From positions 1-23,485 of the forward strand of contig DVOT01000234.1 in assembly GCA_018713425.1 (NCBI GenBank): 23,485 nucleotides of DNA, read 5' to 3'. Source of the stretch: Alectryocaccomicrobium faecavium (GTDB taxonomy: Bacteria; Bacillota; Clostridia; Christensenellales; Aristaeellaceae). Numbering within the stretch: the stretch's first letter is position 1; each line of letters opens with the position of its first letter. Shown one piece after another: positions 15,936 through 23,388 of this stretch. The notes under the pieces were generated by a model. That model did no database searches. It was not told where the DNA came from and saw only the letters and a program-made list of their open reading frames with translations. The position numbers were made by a program, and so were the translations under genes.

Positions 15936-17143
15936 GTCGTTTCACCGCCTTTATGGGTTTTTTTGGATTTGCGCACGAGCGCTATGGCGATTGCCACAAT
16001 GGCAATGGCGAAAAGCGCTGGCGCGAGGTAGGCCAGGGAGACCAACATATCCTGCAAGAAATCCAACATTTGGGAAAACGCCGTTCCCATGCGCGCGCCC
16101 AGGGCCGCGTCTTCGCCGCCTTCCAAACCGGCAGGCGCAGCCGCTTGCGTGCCTAGCGAAAGGGTAACCGTGGCGTATTCGCACGCGGTGTCCCACGCGC
16201 GGATGGCTTCTTCCAGCGCGTCGATTTGCGCCTGCACGCTTTCCGCGTTTGCAGCCAGCGTTTCAATCTCTTCGGCGCTCGCCGCCTGTGCGATTAGCTG
16301 GTTGTATTGGTCGCGTTGCGCGGTCAGCGTGGTGAGCCGGGCGTTGATCTCGGCGTATTGCTGCGTCAGGTCTTCTTCCGTTTTCACCAGATTGGTGGGC
16401 TTGCCCACGGCGCTGAGCCCGCCGAGGAATGCGTCCAACTCTTCCATGGGCACGCGGATGGTGCGCTGCGCGTTGGGCACGCCGTCGATTTCGCTGTCTA
16501 TTTCAGTTTCGTAATACCCGTCCACCTCGCTCACCAGATCGTCCAGGTTGGCGAGGTCGGTATCGAAGCTGGCGCAGAGAATCTGCCCCGTCACCGTTTT
16601 TGTGCGCAGGGAAGAGGAAACAGGCTGCGCTTCGGGCGCGTCGCTGCCTGCGCTGCGCGCGCTGCCCAGCAACAGGCCGCCCGGCGCTTCGCCATCGCCG
16701 TCCGACTCCAGATACGCCGCCGCTTCGTCATCCGCCGTCAAAACGCTTTCTCCGCCGCTATAGGAAGCGGGGACAATGCCGTCTTCCGCGGGCACGACCT
16801 TGTCCAGCAAGCCCGCGTCGCCCAGCAACGCCGTGGCGCCCACCCAAATGGCCAGCGCCGCGGCAGCCGCCGCAAACGCGCGCCAACCGCGCCATACACG
16901 TGCGCGCCGCCTGCGCTCGGCTTCGAGCTTCACGGCCCGCCGCCACGCGGCGGATACTTCCGCGGGCACGGGCGCTTCGTCATCCAGATCTGCCAGCGCC
17001 GCCTTGATCTCCATCGCCTGCTTTAGCAGGCCCGCGCACTGCGTACATTCGCAGGCATGCGCGTCCATGCGCGCATGAAGGGCTTCATCCAGCAGACCAT
17101 CCATGTAATCGTCAATCCGTTCACGAAATTCCCCGCAATTCAT
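15932..17143 (-). CDS. zf-HC2 anti-sigma factor fused to DUF4349
   Basis: A 403-residue membrane protein. The N-terminal zinc anti-sigma domain has H29-x3-C33-x2-C36 (HACECTQC), the ZAS/HC2 signature that holds an ECF sigma factor. A transmembrane helix follows (about 88-108), then an outer low-complexity stretch, a DUF4349-type beta domain (VTGQILCASFDTDLANLDDL, VDGYYETEIDS), a long coiled coil (about 235-320) and a C-terminal membrane helix (about 368-391) with a basic cytosolic end. DUF4349 would be the envelope sensor. The ATG at 17143 has a perfect GGAGG at 6-8 bp and precedes the family's normal start MNCGEFRERI. It lies 56 bp after the sigma gene and is its likely antagonist. Confidence 0.9.
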   Translation of the reverse strand: MNCGEFRERIDDYMDGLLDEALHARMDAHACECTQCAGLLKQAMEIKAALADLDDEAPVPAEVSAAWRRAVKLEAERRRRARVWRGWRAFAAAAAALAIWVGATALLGDAGLLDKVVPAEDGIVPASYSGGESVLTADDEAAAYLESDGDGEAPGGLLLGSARSAGSDAPEAQPVSSSLRTKTVTGQILCASFDTDLANLDDLVSEVDGYYETEIDSEIDGVPNAQRTIRVPMEELDAFLGGLSAVGKPTNLVKTEEDLTQQYAEINARLTTLTAQRDQYNQLIAQAASAEEIETLAANAESVQAQIDALEEAIRAWDTACEYATVTLSLGTQAAAPAGLEGGEDAALGARMGTAFSQMLDFLQDMLVSLAYLAPALFAIAIVAIAIALVRKSKKTHKGGETT

Positions 17144-17199
17144 GTGCGCACCTCCTTCAATTTCCATCTTGAACCGCCGCCCTCCGATCCTACCACATT

Positions 17200-17778
17200 T
17201 TAGACGTTGCTTTGCTCGAAAAGTTCCGTGTGTTCCGAAAGGATTTCGCGCAATTTTTCGCGTCCTCTGCTGATACGCGATTTTATGGTGCCCACATTTA
17301 CGGAGAGAATGTCCGCAATTTCGTCGTAGGAATAGCCTTGGATATCCCGCAGCACAATGGCGGCGCGCATATCCTCCGGCAGGGTGCGGATGGCCTGCTC
17401 CAAGGCGCGCTTGCGGTCTTGTTCCATGGCGTGGCCTTCTGGCGATTCCCCGCCCGCCGGGGCCCAGCCCGCATCCAGTAGCGCGTCCAGCGACGCGGCT
17501 TGGCGCACCTTGCGCCGCCGCAGTTCATCCAGGCAGGTGTTCATGGTGATGCGATATATCCACGTCGAAAACGACGATTGAAAGCGAAAATTCTCTATGG
17601 CGCGATAGGCGCGGATCATGGCTTCTTGCATGCAGTCCTGCGCGTCTTCCCGACTGGCGCACATGCGCAGGGCAACGGCGTACATTTTTCCTTCATGCAT
17701 GCGCATCAATTTTTCAAACGCCGCTGGATCGCCGCCCGCGGCAGCCTCAATCAACGCCCGCTCCTGGGAATTTTGCAT
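17200..17778 (-). CDS. ECF RNA polymerase sigma factor (SigW/RpoE type)
   Basis: A 192-residue sigma-70 family factor of the extracytoplasmic function class. Region 2 spans about 21-90, with DAQDCMQEAMIRAYRAI and FSTWIYRITMNTCLDELRRRK for -10 recognition. A linker follows, and region 4 (about 127-180: LPEDMRAAIVLRDIQGYSYD then EIADILSVNVGTIKSRISR) recognises the -35. GGAGG sits 7-8 bp before the ATG. The genes downstream encode its membrane anti-sigma and an exported SIMPL protein, so it probably drives an envelope-stress response and may activate its own operon, although no ECF-type (AAC/CGT) promoter was identified upstream. Confidence 0.95.
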   Translation of the reverse strand: MQNSQERALIEAAAGGDPAAFEKLMRMHEGKMYAVALRMCASREDAQDCMQEAMIRAYRAIENFRFQSSFSTWIYRITMNTCLDELRRRKVRQAASLDALLDAGWAPAGGESPEGHAMEQDRKRALEQAIRTLPEDMRAAIVLRDIQGYSYDEIADILSVNVGTIKSRISRGREKLREILSEHTELFEQSNV

Positions 17779-17800
17779 CGTCCACCCTCCTTTCTGTAGT

Positions 17801-17818
17801 AGCGCTTTGTGAAGCGCT
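17801..17818. promoter_or_regulatory. Inverted repeat in the sigma-factor leader
   Basis: AGCGCTT (17801-17807) and AAGCGCT (17812-17818) form a perfect 7-bp inverted repeat with a 4-nt loop, just upstream of the sigma-gene ribosome binding site. It could be an RNA hairpin that modulates translation, or an operator. The rest of the leader (17819-17890) is GC-rich and holds no gene. Confidence 0.4.
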
Positions 17819-17898
17819 CATATCATTCGCGCCAAATTGGACGCTACTGGCCCTTTGGGGCCGCGGCCCATTCTGGCTTTGGTCTCGTGTCTTGCTCT

Positions 17899-17904
17899 AT
17901 TATA
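17899..17904 (-). promoter_or_regulatory. -10 box of the sigma operon (minus strand)
   Basis: A consensus TATAAT on the minus strand, preceded by GTG, lies about 120 bp before the sigma start codon. The -35 at about 17 bp is poor (TTTCGA-like). It is divergent to the tRNA-Leu promoter, about 50 bp away. Confidence 0.45.
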
Positions 17905-17931
17905 CACCATTTGTGAAATTTCGAAAAGGGG

Positions 17932-17960
17932 TTGATTTTCAAATTCAAGTTGTGTATAAT
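17932..17960 (+). promoter_or_regulatory. Promoter of tRNA-Leu
   Basis: TTGATT (17932-17937) and TATAAT (17955-17960) are separated by 17 bp, about 20 bp ahead of the tRNA. It is a good housekeeping promoter. Confidence 0.8.
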
Positions 17961-17979
17961 AGAAGAGTACGAAAGATTC

Positions 17980-18061
17980 GCCGGTGTGGCGGAATGGCAG
18001 ACGCACCGCACTCAAAATGCGGCGGGAAACCATGCCGGTTCAAGTCCGGCCACCGGCACCA
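17980..18061 (+). tRNA. tRNA-Leu (anticodon CAA)
   Basis: The acceptor arms GCCGGTG (17980-17986) and CACCGGC (18051-18057) pair perfectly. The anticodon stem CCGCA/TGCGG encloses the loop CTCAAAA, giving anticodon CAA, which reads UUG leucine codons. The extra arm is long as in class II tRNAs, the T-arm GCCGGTTCAAGTCCGGC is canonical, and the 3' CCA is encoded (18059-18061). It has its own promoter and terminator. Confidence 0.95.
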
Positions 18062-18066
18062 AACCC

Positions 18067-18122
18067 AAATAATCCGAACCAGTTCCTTCCTGTGGGGGCG
18101 GGTTCGGATTATTTGTTTATTT
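18067..18122 (+). terminator. Terminator of tRNA-Leu
   Basis: A perfect 14-bp stem joins 18067-18080 and 18101-18114 (loop about 20 nt). It is followed by GTTTATTTT. The left arm begins 5 bp after the tRNA 3' end. Confidence 0.85.
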
Positions 18123-18206
18123 TGAGCGATATGAAAACACTTATTTCTCGAACGGCGTTATAAAGCGACTCGAATCCCAACCGTGAGGACCGCGAAAGAA
18201 AAAGAC

Positions 18207-18255
18207 AAACAAGCAAAGCAGTCCCGCATCGGTGGACTGCCTTGCTTGTTTTTAT
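18207..18255 (+). terminator. Strong terminator without an intact gene upstream
   Basis: An 18-bp stem with one mismatch joins 18207-18224 and 18234-18251, with a 9-nt loop and a T run TTTTTAT at its end. It is T-rich on the minus strand too. The 85 bp before it hold no recognisable gene, so it may be all that remains of a lost gene. Confidence 0.75.
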
Positions 18256-18277
18256 ATCGTTTTTTGTCGGTTCCGTA

Positions 18278-18306
18278 TTGATTTCATTTGCTAATCGGAT
18301 TATAAT
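18278..18306 (+). promoter_or_regulatory. Promoter of the restriction island
   Basis: TTGATT (18278-18283) and TATAAT (18301-18306) are separated by 17 bp. The start would be near 18313, ahead of the broken HTH gene and the two restriction genes. Confidence 0.75.
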
Positions 18307-18346
18307 ATATATTGTGGTTTTGTATCTAATGATAGGAGCAGCAGTG

Positions 18347-18570
18347 ATGAAATATTTATTTGTCCCGCGGACCGCTGAACGATGAAGCATTGCCCCGGCG
18401 CATACCAATCTTATGCAATGAGGCTCGCATACCGGGCGCGGTGAAAATCGGCAACCGCGAGGGCGATTCTTGATGAGCCGAAACCCGCTGACGCGAGAAT
18501 AAAAAGTGGAGAGTACATGAAGTGCCGTTACAAAAACGAAGGAGCAAAGGAAGCATATGAAAACAAATGA
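18347..18570 (+). pseudogene. Frameshifted excisionase-like HTH gene
   Basis: ATG at 18347 (TAGGAG 8 bp upstream) reads MKYLFVPRTAER and hits a stop where small excisionase/MerR-like HTH proteins have Trp (AERWGIS). In another frame the region continues RRIPILCNEARIPGAVKIGN, the hallmark of these helix-turn-helix proteins. After a second shift near 18465 it resumes KPADARIKSGEY, their usual C-terminus, and ends at TGA 18568-18570, overlapping the DUF262 start by 14 bp. The intact protein would be about 65-75 residues and act as an operon regulator or recombination directionality factor. At least two frame changes make it inactive. The overlap suggests it was once coupled to the nuclease gene. 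Confidence 0.75.
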
Positions 18571-20335
18571 TAGACCGCTTACAGACCTGATGAATGCCGT
18601 GGACACCGGTGCGGCGCAGCTCCCTGATTTCCAGAGAGGCTGGGTGTGGGACGATGGACGCATTCGGGCGCTGATACTCAGTGTGATTCATAATTTTCCA
18701 GTAGGCGCAGCAATGTTTCTGGAATATGGAAATGAAAGCATTCATTTCAAGCATAAACCGATTGAGGGGTCAGAGGCCGATTTCAACACTGAACCGGATG
18801 AGCTTATTCTTGACGGCCAGCAGAGATTGACCTCCCTCTATAATGCTCTGTATAGCAAGAATCCCGTTCACACAAAAACGGACAAGGGCAAGGAAATCGA
18901 CAGATATTATTATTTGGACATTGAGAAAGCGCTTGATCCAAGCGCCGATGATGAGGAAGTTGTTGTTTCAATTCCTGCAACGAAACAGGTCACATCTGAT
19001 TTCGGCAGAAGGATCGATAAAGATTTTTCTACAAGGCAAGATGAGTTTAAGCTGAAAATGTTTCCGCTTAATATCATTCTGAATTCCAGCGAGGAGCAGG
19101 GATGGCAAAACGAGTATTATGCTTATTACAACTATGATCCGGTTGTTATCCAGCAGTTCACGGAGCTTTTCTCCAAAATCATTATGCCGACTCAAAAGTA
19201 TGCGATGCCGGTCATTCTCCTTGATAAAGAAACTCCGAAGGAGGCGGTGTGCCAAGTCTTCGAGAATGTAAATACTGGCGGTGTTTCCCTAACGGTTTTT
19301 GAGCTTGTTACCGCGATTTTTGCTATGGACGATTTTCCGTTGCGCAAAGATTGGGAAGACCGGAAGGAAAAATACTTTTCGAGCGATCTGCTGAACAATG
19401 TAACGGCCACGGATTTCCTGACATCTCTTACGCTGCTTTCCTCGTTTATGGCAGGTGGGACGGTGAGTTGTAAGAAAAAAGATGTACTGGCTTTAAGTCT
19501 GTCATTCTATAAGAAGTATGCAGATGACCTTTGCAAGGGATTTACTCTTGCAGCCAAACTGTTACAAGAGGAACGAATATTCTCCAGCCGTGACCTGCCG
19601 TACAGTACGCAACTTATCCCCCTCGCGGCTATTTGCACGGTGCTGATGGACGGGAACAGGATTAACACTACCACTACCAAGAACATGGTAAAGCAATGGT
19701 ATTGGTGCGGAGTATTTGGCGAACTGTACGGCGCGGCAAATGAGACAAGGTATGCCAACGATATTACGCAGGTTATCAAGTGGATTATAGACGGCGGTGA
19801 TCTTCCGAAGACGGTCACTGATTTTTTCTTCAATCCGACACGCCTTCTCAGCTTGCAATCCAGACAGTCGGCGGCGTACAAAGGAATTATGGCTCTGATT
19901 CTAAAGAACCATGCCCGTGATTTTATTTCCGGTGCGGAGATGGACTTCTCGACATATTCAAACGAGAAAATCGACATTCATCATATTTTTCCGAAGGATT
20001 ACTGCATCGGGCAACGATACGACAAGCTTAAATGGAACAGTATCGTGAATAAGACGCCACTGTCCGCAAGCAGCAATCGGGAAATAGGCGGCGTTGCACC
20101 ATCCGTCTATCTTGGAAAACTCGAAAAGAAAGGCTCTGTATTGCCATCGGATTTGGATGGCTATGTGGAGACGCACTGGATTGACCACACGCTGCTAAGA
20201 AATAATGAATTCCTGGATTTCATGATTGACCGCGCTAAGAAATTACTGAGCGCAATCGAAATAGCTACCGGCAGAACGATATCTGGCAAAGATTCCGATG
20301 AGGTACAGCAGGCTTTCGGAGCATCTTTGGAATAA
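18557..20335 (+). CDS. DUF262/DUF1524 (GmrSD-type) restriction endonuclease
   Basis: A 592-residue soluble protein. The N-terminal DUF262 (ParB-like/GmrS) domain has LPDFQRGWVWDDGRIRALI (22-40) and the signature DGQQR (86-90), which binds or hydrolyses nucleotide in GmrS-like proteins. The C-terminal DUF1524 (GmrD-like HNH) domain has IDIHHIFPKDYC with H475, H476 and P479, the HxxP nuclease core. This fused layout occurs in type IV restriction enzymes against modified phage DNA (GmrSD, BrxU) and in the phosphorothioate sensor SspE. The modification sensed here is unknown. AAGGA lies 6-8 bp before the ATG. The gene follows the broken HTH gene and precedes an MmeI-like enzyme, so it likely serves phage defence. 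Confidence 0.85.
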   Translation: MKTNDRPLTDLMNAVDTGAAQLPDFQRGWVWDDGRIRALILSVIHNFPVGAAMFLEYGNESIHFKHKPIEGSEADFNTEPDELILDGQQRLTSLYNALYSKNPVHTKTDKGKEIDRYYYLDIEKALDPSADDEEVVVSIPATKQVTSDFGRRIDKDFSTRQDEFKLKMFPLNIILNSSEEQGWQNEYYAYYNYDPVVIQQFTELFSKIIMPTQKYAMPVILLDKETPKEAVCQVFENVNTGGVSLTVFELVTAIFAMDDFPLRKDWEDRKEKYFSSDLLNNVTATDFLTSLTLLSSFMAGGTVSCKKKDVLALSLSFYKKYADDLCKGFTLAAKLLQEERIFSSRDLPYSTQLIPLAAICTVLMDGNRINTTTTKNMVKQWYWCGVFGELYGAANETRYANDITQVIKWIIDGGDLPKTVTDFFFNPTRLLSLQSRQSAAYKGIMALILKNHARDFISGAEMDFSTYSNEKIDIHHIFPKDYCIGQRYDKLKWNSIVNKTPLSASSNREIGGVAPSVYLGKLEKKGSVLPSDLDGYVETHWIDHTLLRNNEFLDFMIDRAKKLLSAIEIATGRTISGKDSDEVQQAFGASLE

Positions 20336-20446
20336 GCATCTTATGACAGGGAATTTCGTTCTTCCCATACGGGATAGGTCTTTGCAACGGCAGCCATGCA
20401 GGAAAGGTTAAGATCCGCTACAAAATATCGTGACTGGGAGGAAGTT

Positions 20447-23224
20447 ATGAACGACACAGAACAGCGAGCGGCAGCCAAACAATTTGCCTTGGATTGGCAG
20501 GAACACGGCGATGAGAAGCAGGAAACACAGGCTTTTTGGCTGGCACTGCTGCAAAAAATTTTTGGCGTAGAGGAACCAGAAAAAACCATCAGCTTCGAGC
20601 GGCGCGTCGAAGTCGATGATCCCAAAACCGGAAAAAGTACGACAAAATTCATTGACGGTTACATCCCTCAGACGCGAGTGCTGATCGAGCAGAAGGGGAT
20701 GGATATTGACTTGCGGAAAGGTTACAGGCAGTCCGATGGCTCCTTGCTTTCGCCCTATCAGCAGGCCCGGCGGTATGGCGGCTATCTTCCCCAGTCCGAA
20801 CAACCCCGCTGGATCATCGTCTGCAATTTCAGAGAATTCCATATCCACGATATGAACCGCCCCAACGATGAGCCGGAAGTTTTGGAGCTGGTGGATTTGG
20901 AAAAAGAATATCACCGTTTGCAGTTTATCATCGACACCACCAGCGACCACATTAAAAAGGAAATGGACATATCCTTAAAGGCTGGCGAGCTTGTCGGTGT
21001 GCTGTATGATGCGTTTCTGGAACAATATCAGAAACCGAATGACCCGGAAACGCTGAAAAGTCTCAACGCCCTGTGCGTCCGCTTGGTATTTTGCCTGTAT
21101 GCCGAGGATGCGGGAATTTTTGGCCGCCATCTGATGTTCCATGACTATCTTTCGGCCCATGAGCGCGAGGCCCGTCGCGCCCTGATCGACTTATTCCGGG
21201 TACTCGACCAGAAACCCGAAGAACGCGACCCATATATGGACGACGATCTGGCGGCGTTTCCCTATGTCAACGGCGGCCTGTTCTCTGATGAAAATATCAT
21301 TATTCCGCGGCTTAATGAGGAAATCGTTTCGCTGATCCTCCGCAGGGCAAGTGAAGATTTTGACTGGTCTGCCATCAGCCCCACCATTTTCGGCGCCGTA
21401 TTTGAAAGCACTTTGAACCCGGAGACCCGGCGTAGCGGTGGCATGCACTATACCAGCATTGAAAACATCCACAAGGTGATTGACCCGCTGTTTCTGGATG
21501 GCCTGAAAGCCGAACTGGAAGCAATCCGCAAAATCCCGGTGGAACGCACCCGCAAGCAGAAGTTGGAGGCGTTTCAGCAAAAGCTATCTGACCTGACTTT
21601 CCTTGACCCCGCTTGTGGTTCCGGCAACTTCTTGACGGAAACCTACCTGTCCCTGCGGCGGTTGGAAAATCAGGTTCTTGCCCTGTTGCATCACGATCAA
21701 ATCGTGTTCGATGTGGGCAATCCCATTAAGGTCTCAATCGGACAATTTTACGGCATTGAGATCAACGATTTTGCTGTGACGGTTGCAAAGACCGCTCTGT
21801 GGATCGCCGAGAGCCAGATGATGAAGGAAACCGAGGATGTTGTCCACATGAGCCTCGATTTTCTCCCGCTGAAATCCTATGCGAATATCGTGGAGGGGAA
21901 CGCCCTGCGGCTGGACTGGGAGAGCGTGGTACCCAAGCACAAGCTGAACTACATTATGGGAAATCCGCCGTTTGTGGGCGGGATGATGATGTCAAAAGAG
22001 CAAAAGGCCGATATAGTTACACTGCTGGATGGTGTAAAGGGTGTTGGAGAATTAGACTATGTAGCAGGGTGGTATAAAAAAGCGGTAGAATATATGCAGG
22101 GAACTCTTATTGATGCGGCATTTGTTTCGACCAACTCTATCTGTCAAGGACAACAGGCTGTATCGTTATGGAAACCTATTTTTGCGAGTGGCATAAAAAT
22201 AACTTTTGCCTATCGCACATTTATATGGGATAGCGAGGCAAAAATCAAAGCACATGTGCATTGTATTATTGTCGGCTTTTCATATGTAAAAAAAGTTGGC
22301 ATACTTTTTGACTATCCAAAACAAAGAAAAACGGAAAATATAAACTCATATTTGATGGATGCGCCTACTGTCTTTGTGGAGAGTCGTTCTAAACCGTTGG
22401 AAAAAGTTCCTCCTATGCGCTTTGGAAGTATGCCGAGAGACGGTGGAGGCTTTATATTAAACGACGAAGAACGCGCCGAATTAATAGCCAATGAACCTCT
22501 GGCTGAAAAATGGGTACATCCCTATATTGGAGCCTATGAATTCATTAACAGAAAATCGAGGTGGTGTCTATGGCTGGTAAATGCAGATCCTAGTGAACTT
22601 AAAAAGTGCCCGACAGTAATGCAGAGAATAGAACAGGTTCGAGATTTTCGGGCTAACAGTGTTGCGGCAGGTACAAGAAAATTTGCTGCAACACCTACGC
22701 TCTTTTGTCAGATTGCCCAGCCAGACTCAGAATACATAGTGGTTCCCAAAGTATCTTCTGAGCGCAGAAAATATGTTCCTATGGGTTTTTTGCCAAAAGA
22801 AGTTATTGCAAGCGATTTGGTATTTTTAATTCCCAATGCTACTTTATACAATTTCGGCATTTTAACCTCAAATGTACATATGGCCTGGATGCGAGCTGTT
22901 TGTGGACGATTAAAAAGCGATTATCGCTATTCCAAGGATATTGTTTACAACAACTTCCCCTGGCCCACGCCCACCGCCGCGCAGAAGGCCAAGATCAAAC
23001 AGACTGCGCAGGCTATTCTGGATGCCCGCGCCTTGTACCCTGATGCTAGCCTTGCCGACCTCTATGACGAGCTGACCATGCCGTCTCAGCTGCGCACCGC
23101 CCACCAGCAAAACGACCGGGCTGTGATGCAGGCATATGGCTTTTCTGTCCGGGATATGACCGAAAGCACTTGCGTTGCGGCGCTGATGAAGATGTACCAG
23201 CGCCTGACGGAAGAAAAGGAGTAA
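20447..23224 (+). CDS. MmeI-type (type IIL) restriction-modification enzyme
   Basis: A 925-residue single-chain enzyme, close to MmeI (919). The N-terminal PD-(D/E)xK nuclease shows D70 in KFIDGYIP and E81-x-K83 in LIEQKG, almost the same positions as in MmeI. A helical spacer follows (about 155-380). The gamma-class N6-adenine methyltransferase has the SAM motif DPACGSGNFL (387-396) and catalytic NPPF (506-509). The target recognition domain (about 530-835) and a C-terminal helical domain follow. It should methylate one strand and cut at a distance when unmethylated. The ATG at 20447 has GGAGG 5 bp upstream; an in-frame ATG at 20396 has no good site. The recognition part is much more AT-rich than its flanks. 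Confidence 0.9.
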   Translation: MNDTEQRAAAKQFALDWQEHGDEKQETQAFWLALLQKIFGVEEPEKTISFERRVEVDDPKTGKSTTKFIDGYIPQTRVLIEQKGMDIDLRKGYRQSDGSLLSPYQQARRYGGYLPQSEQPRWIIVCNFREFHIHDMNRPNDEPEVLELVDLEKEYHRLQFIIDTTSDHIKKEMDISLKAGELVGVLYDAFLEQYQKPNDPETLKSLNALCVRLVFCLYAEDAGIFGRHLMFHDYLSAHEREARRALIDLFRVLDQKPEERDPYMDDDLAAFPYVNGGLFSDENIIIPRLNEEIVSLILRRASEDFDWSAISPTIFGAVFESTLNPETRRSGGMHYTSIENIHKVIDPLFLDGLKAELEAIRKIPVERTRKQKLEAFQQKLSDLTFLDPACGSGNFLTETYLSLRRLENQVLALLHHDQIVFDVGNPIKVSIGQFYGIEINDFAVTVAKTALWIAESQMMKETEDVVHMSLDFLPLKSYANIVEGNALRLDWESVVPKHKLNYIMGNPPFVGGMMMSKEQKADIVTLLDGVKGVGELDYVAGWYKKAVEYMQGTLIDAAFVSTNSICQGQQAVSLWKPIFASGIKITFAYRTFIWDSEAKIKAHVHCIIVGFSYVKKVGILFDYPKQRKTENINSYLMDAPTVFVESRSKPLEKVPPMRFGSMPRDGGGFILNDEERAELIANEPLAEKWVHPYIGAYEFINRKSRWCLWLVNADPSELKKCPTVMQRIEQVRDFRANSVAAGTRKFAATPTLFCQIAQPDSEYIVVPKVSSERRKYVPMGFLPKEVIASDLVFLIPNATLYNFGILTSNVHMAWMRAVCGRLKSDYRYSKDIVYNNFPWPTPTAAQKAKIKQTAQAILDARALYPDASLADLYDELTMPSQLRTAHQQNDRAVMQAYGFSVRDMTESTCVAALMKMYQRLTEEKE

Positions 23225-23324
23225 GTTCTACTTGCGCTAATATGGATTTATGGCGGCAGAACAAAAGTATTATTACAGGTTGGCTGCCCTTTCTCCGTTG
23301 CCCCAAGAGCAGCCAAAGAAAAAA

Positions 23325-23374
23325 GTGCCGGCCCAAGAGACGGCGTCTCTCGGGCCGGCACAAAGCTTTTTTAT
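23325..23374. terminator. Bidirectional terminator closing the island
   Basis: A long hairpin: 10 bp (23325-23334 with 23352-23361), one A-C mismatch, then 6 bp (AGAGAC with GTCTCT) and a 3-nt loop. A T run follows on the plus strand (CTTTTTTAT), and on the minus strand (TTTTTTCTTTGG) for the incoming gene. The stretch 23225-23324 holds no gene. Confidence 0.85.
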
Positions 23375-23388
23375 CCGCGGGGATCGCG

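Noticed and set aside
18455..18500. CTTGATGAGCCGAAAC, a hammerhead-ribozyme-like core
   Set aside because: There is no stem II or flanking helices, and the stretch is better explained as the decayed C-terminal part of the excisionase-like gene.
18109..18663. Minus-strand frame of 184 codons over the island leader
   Set aside because: It crosses two terminators and the start of the nuclease gene and reads as noise.
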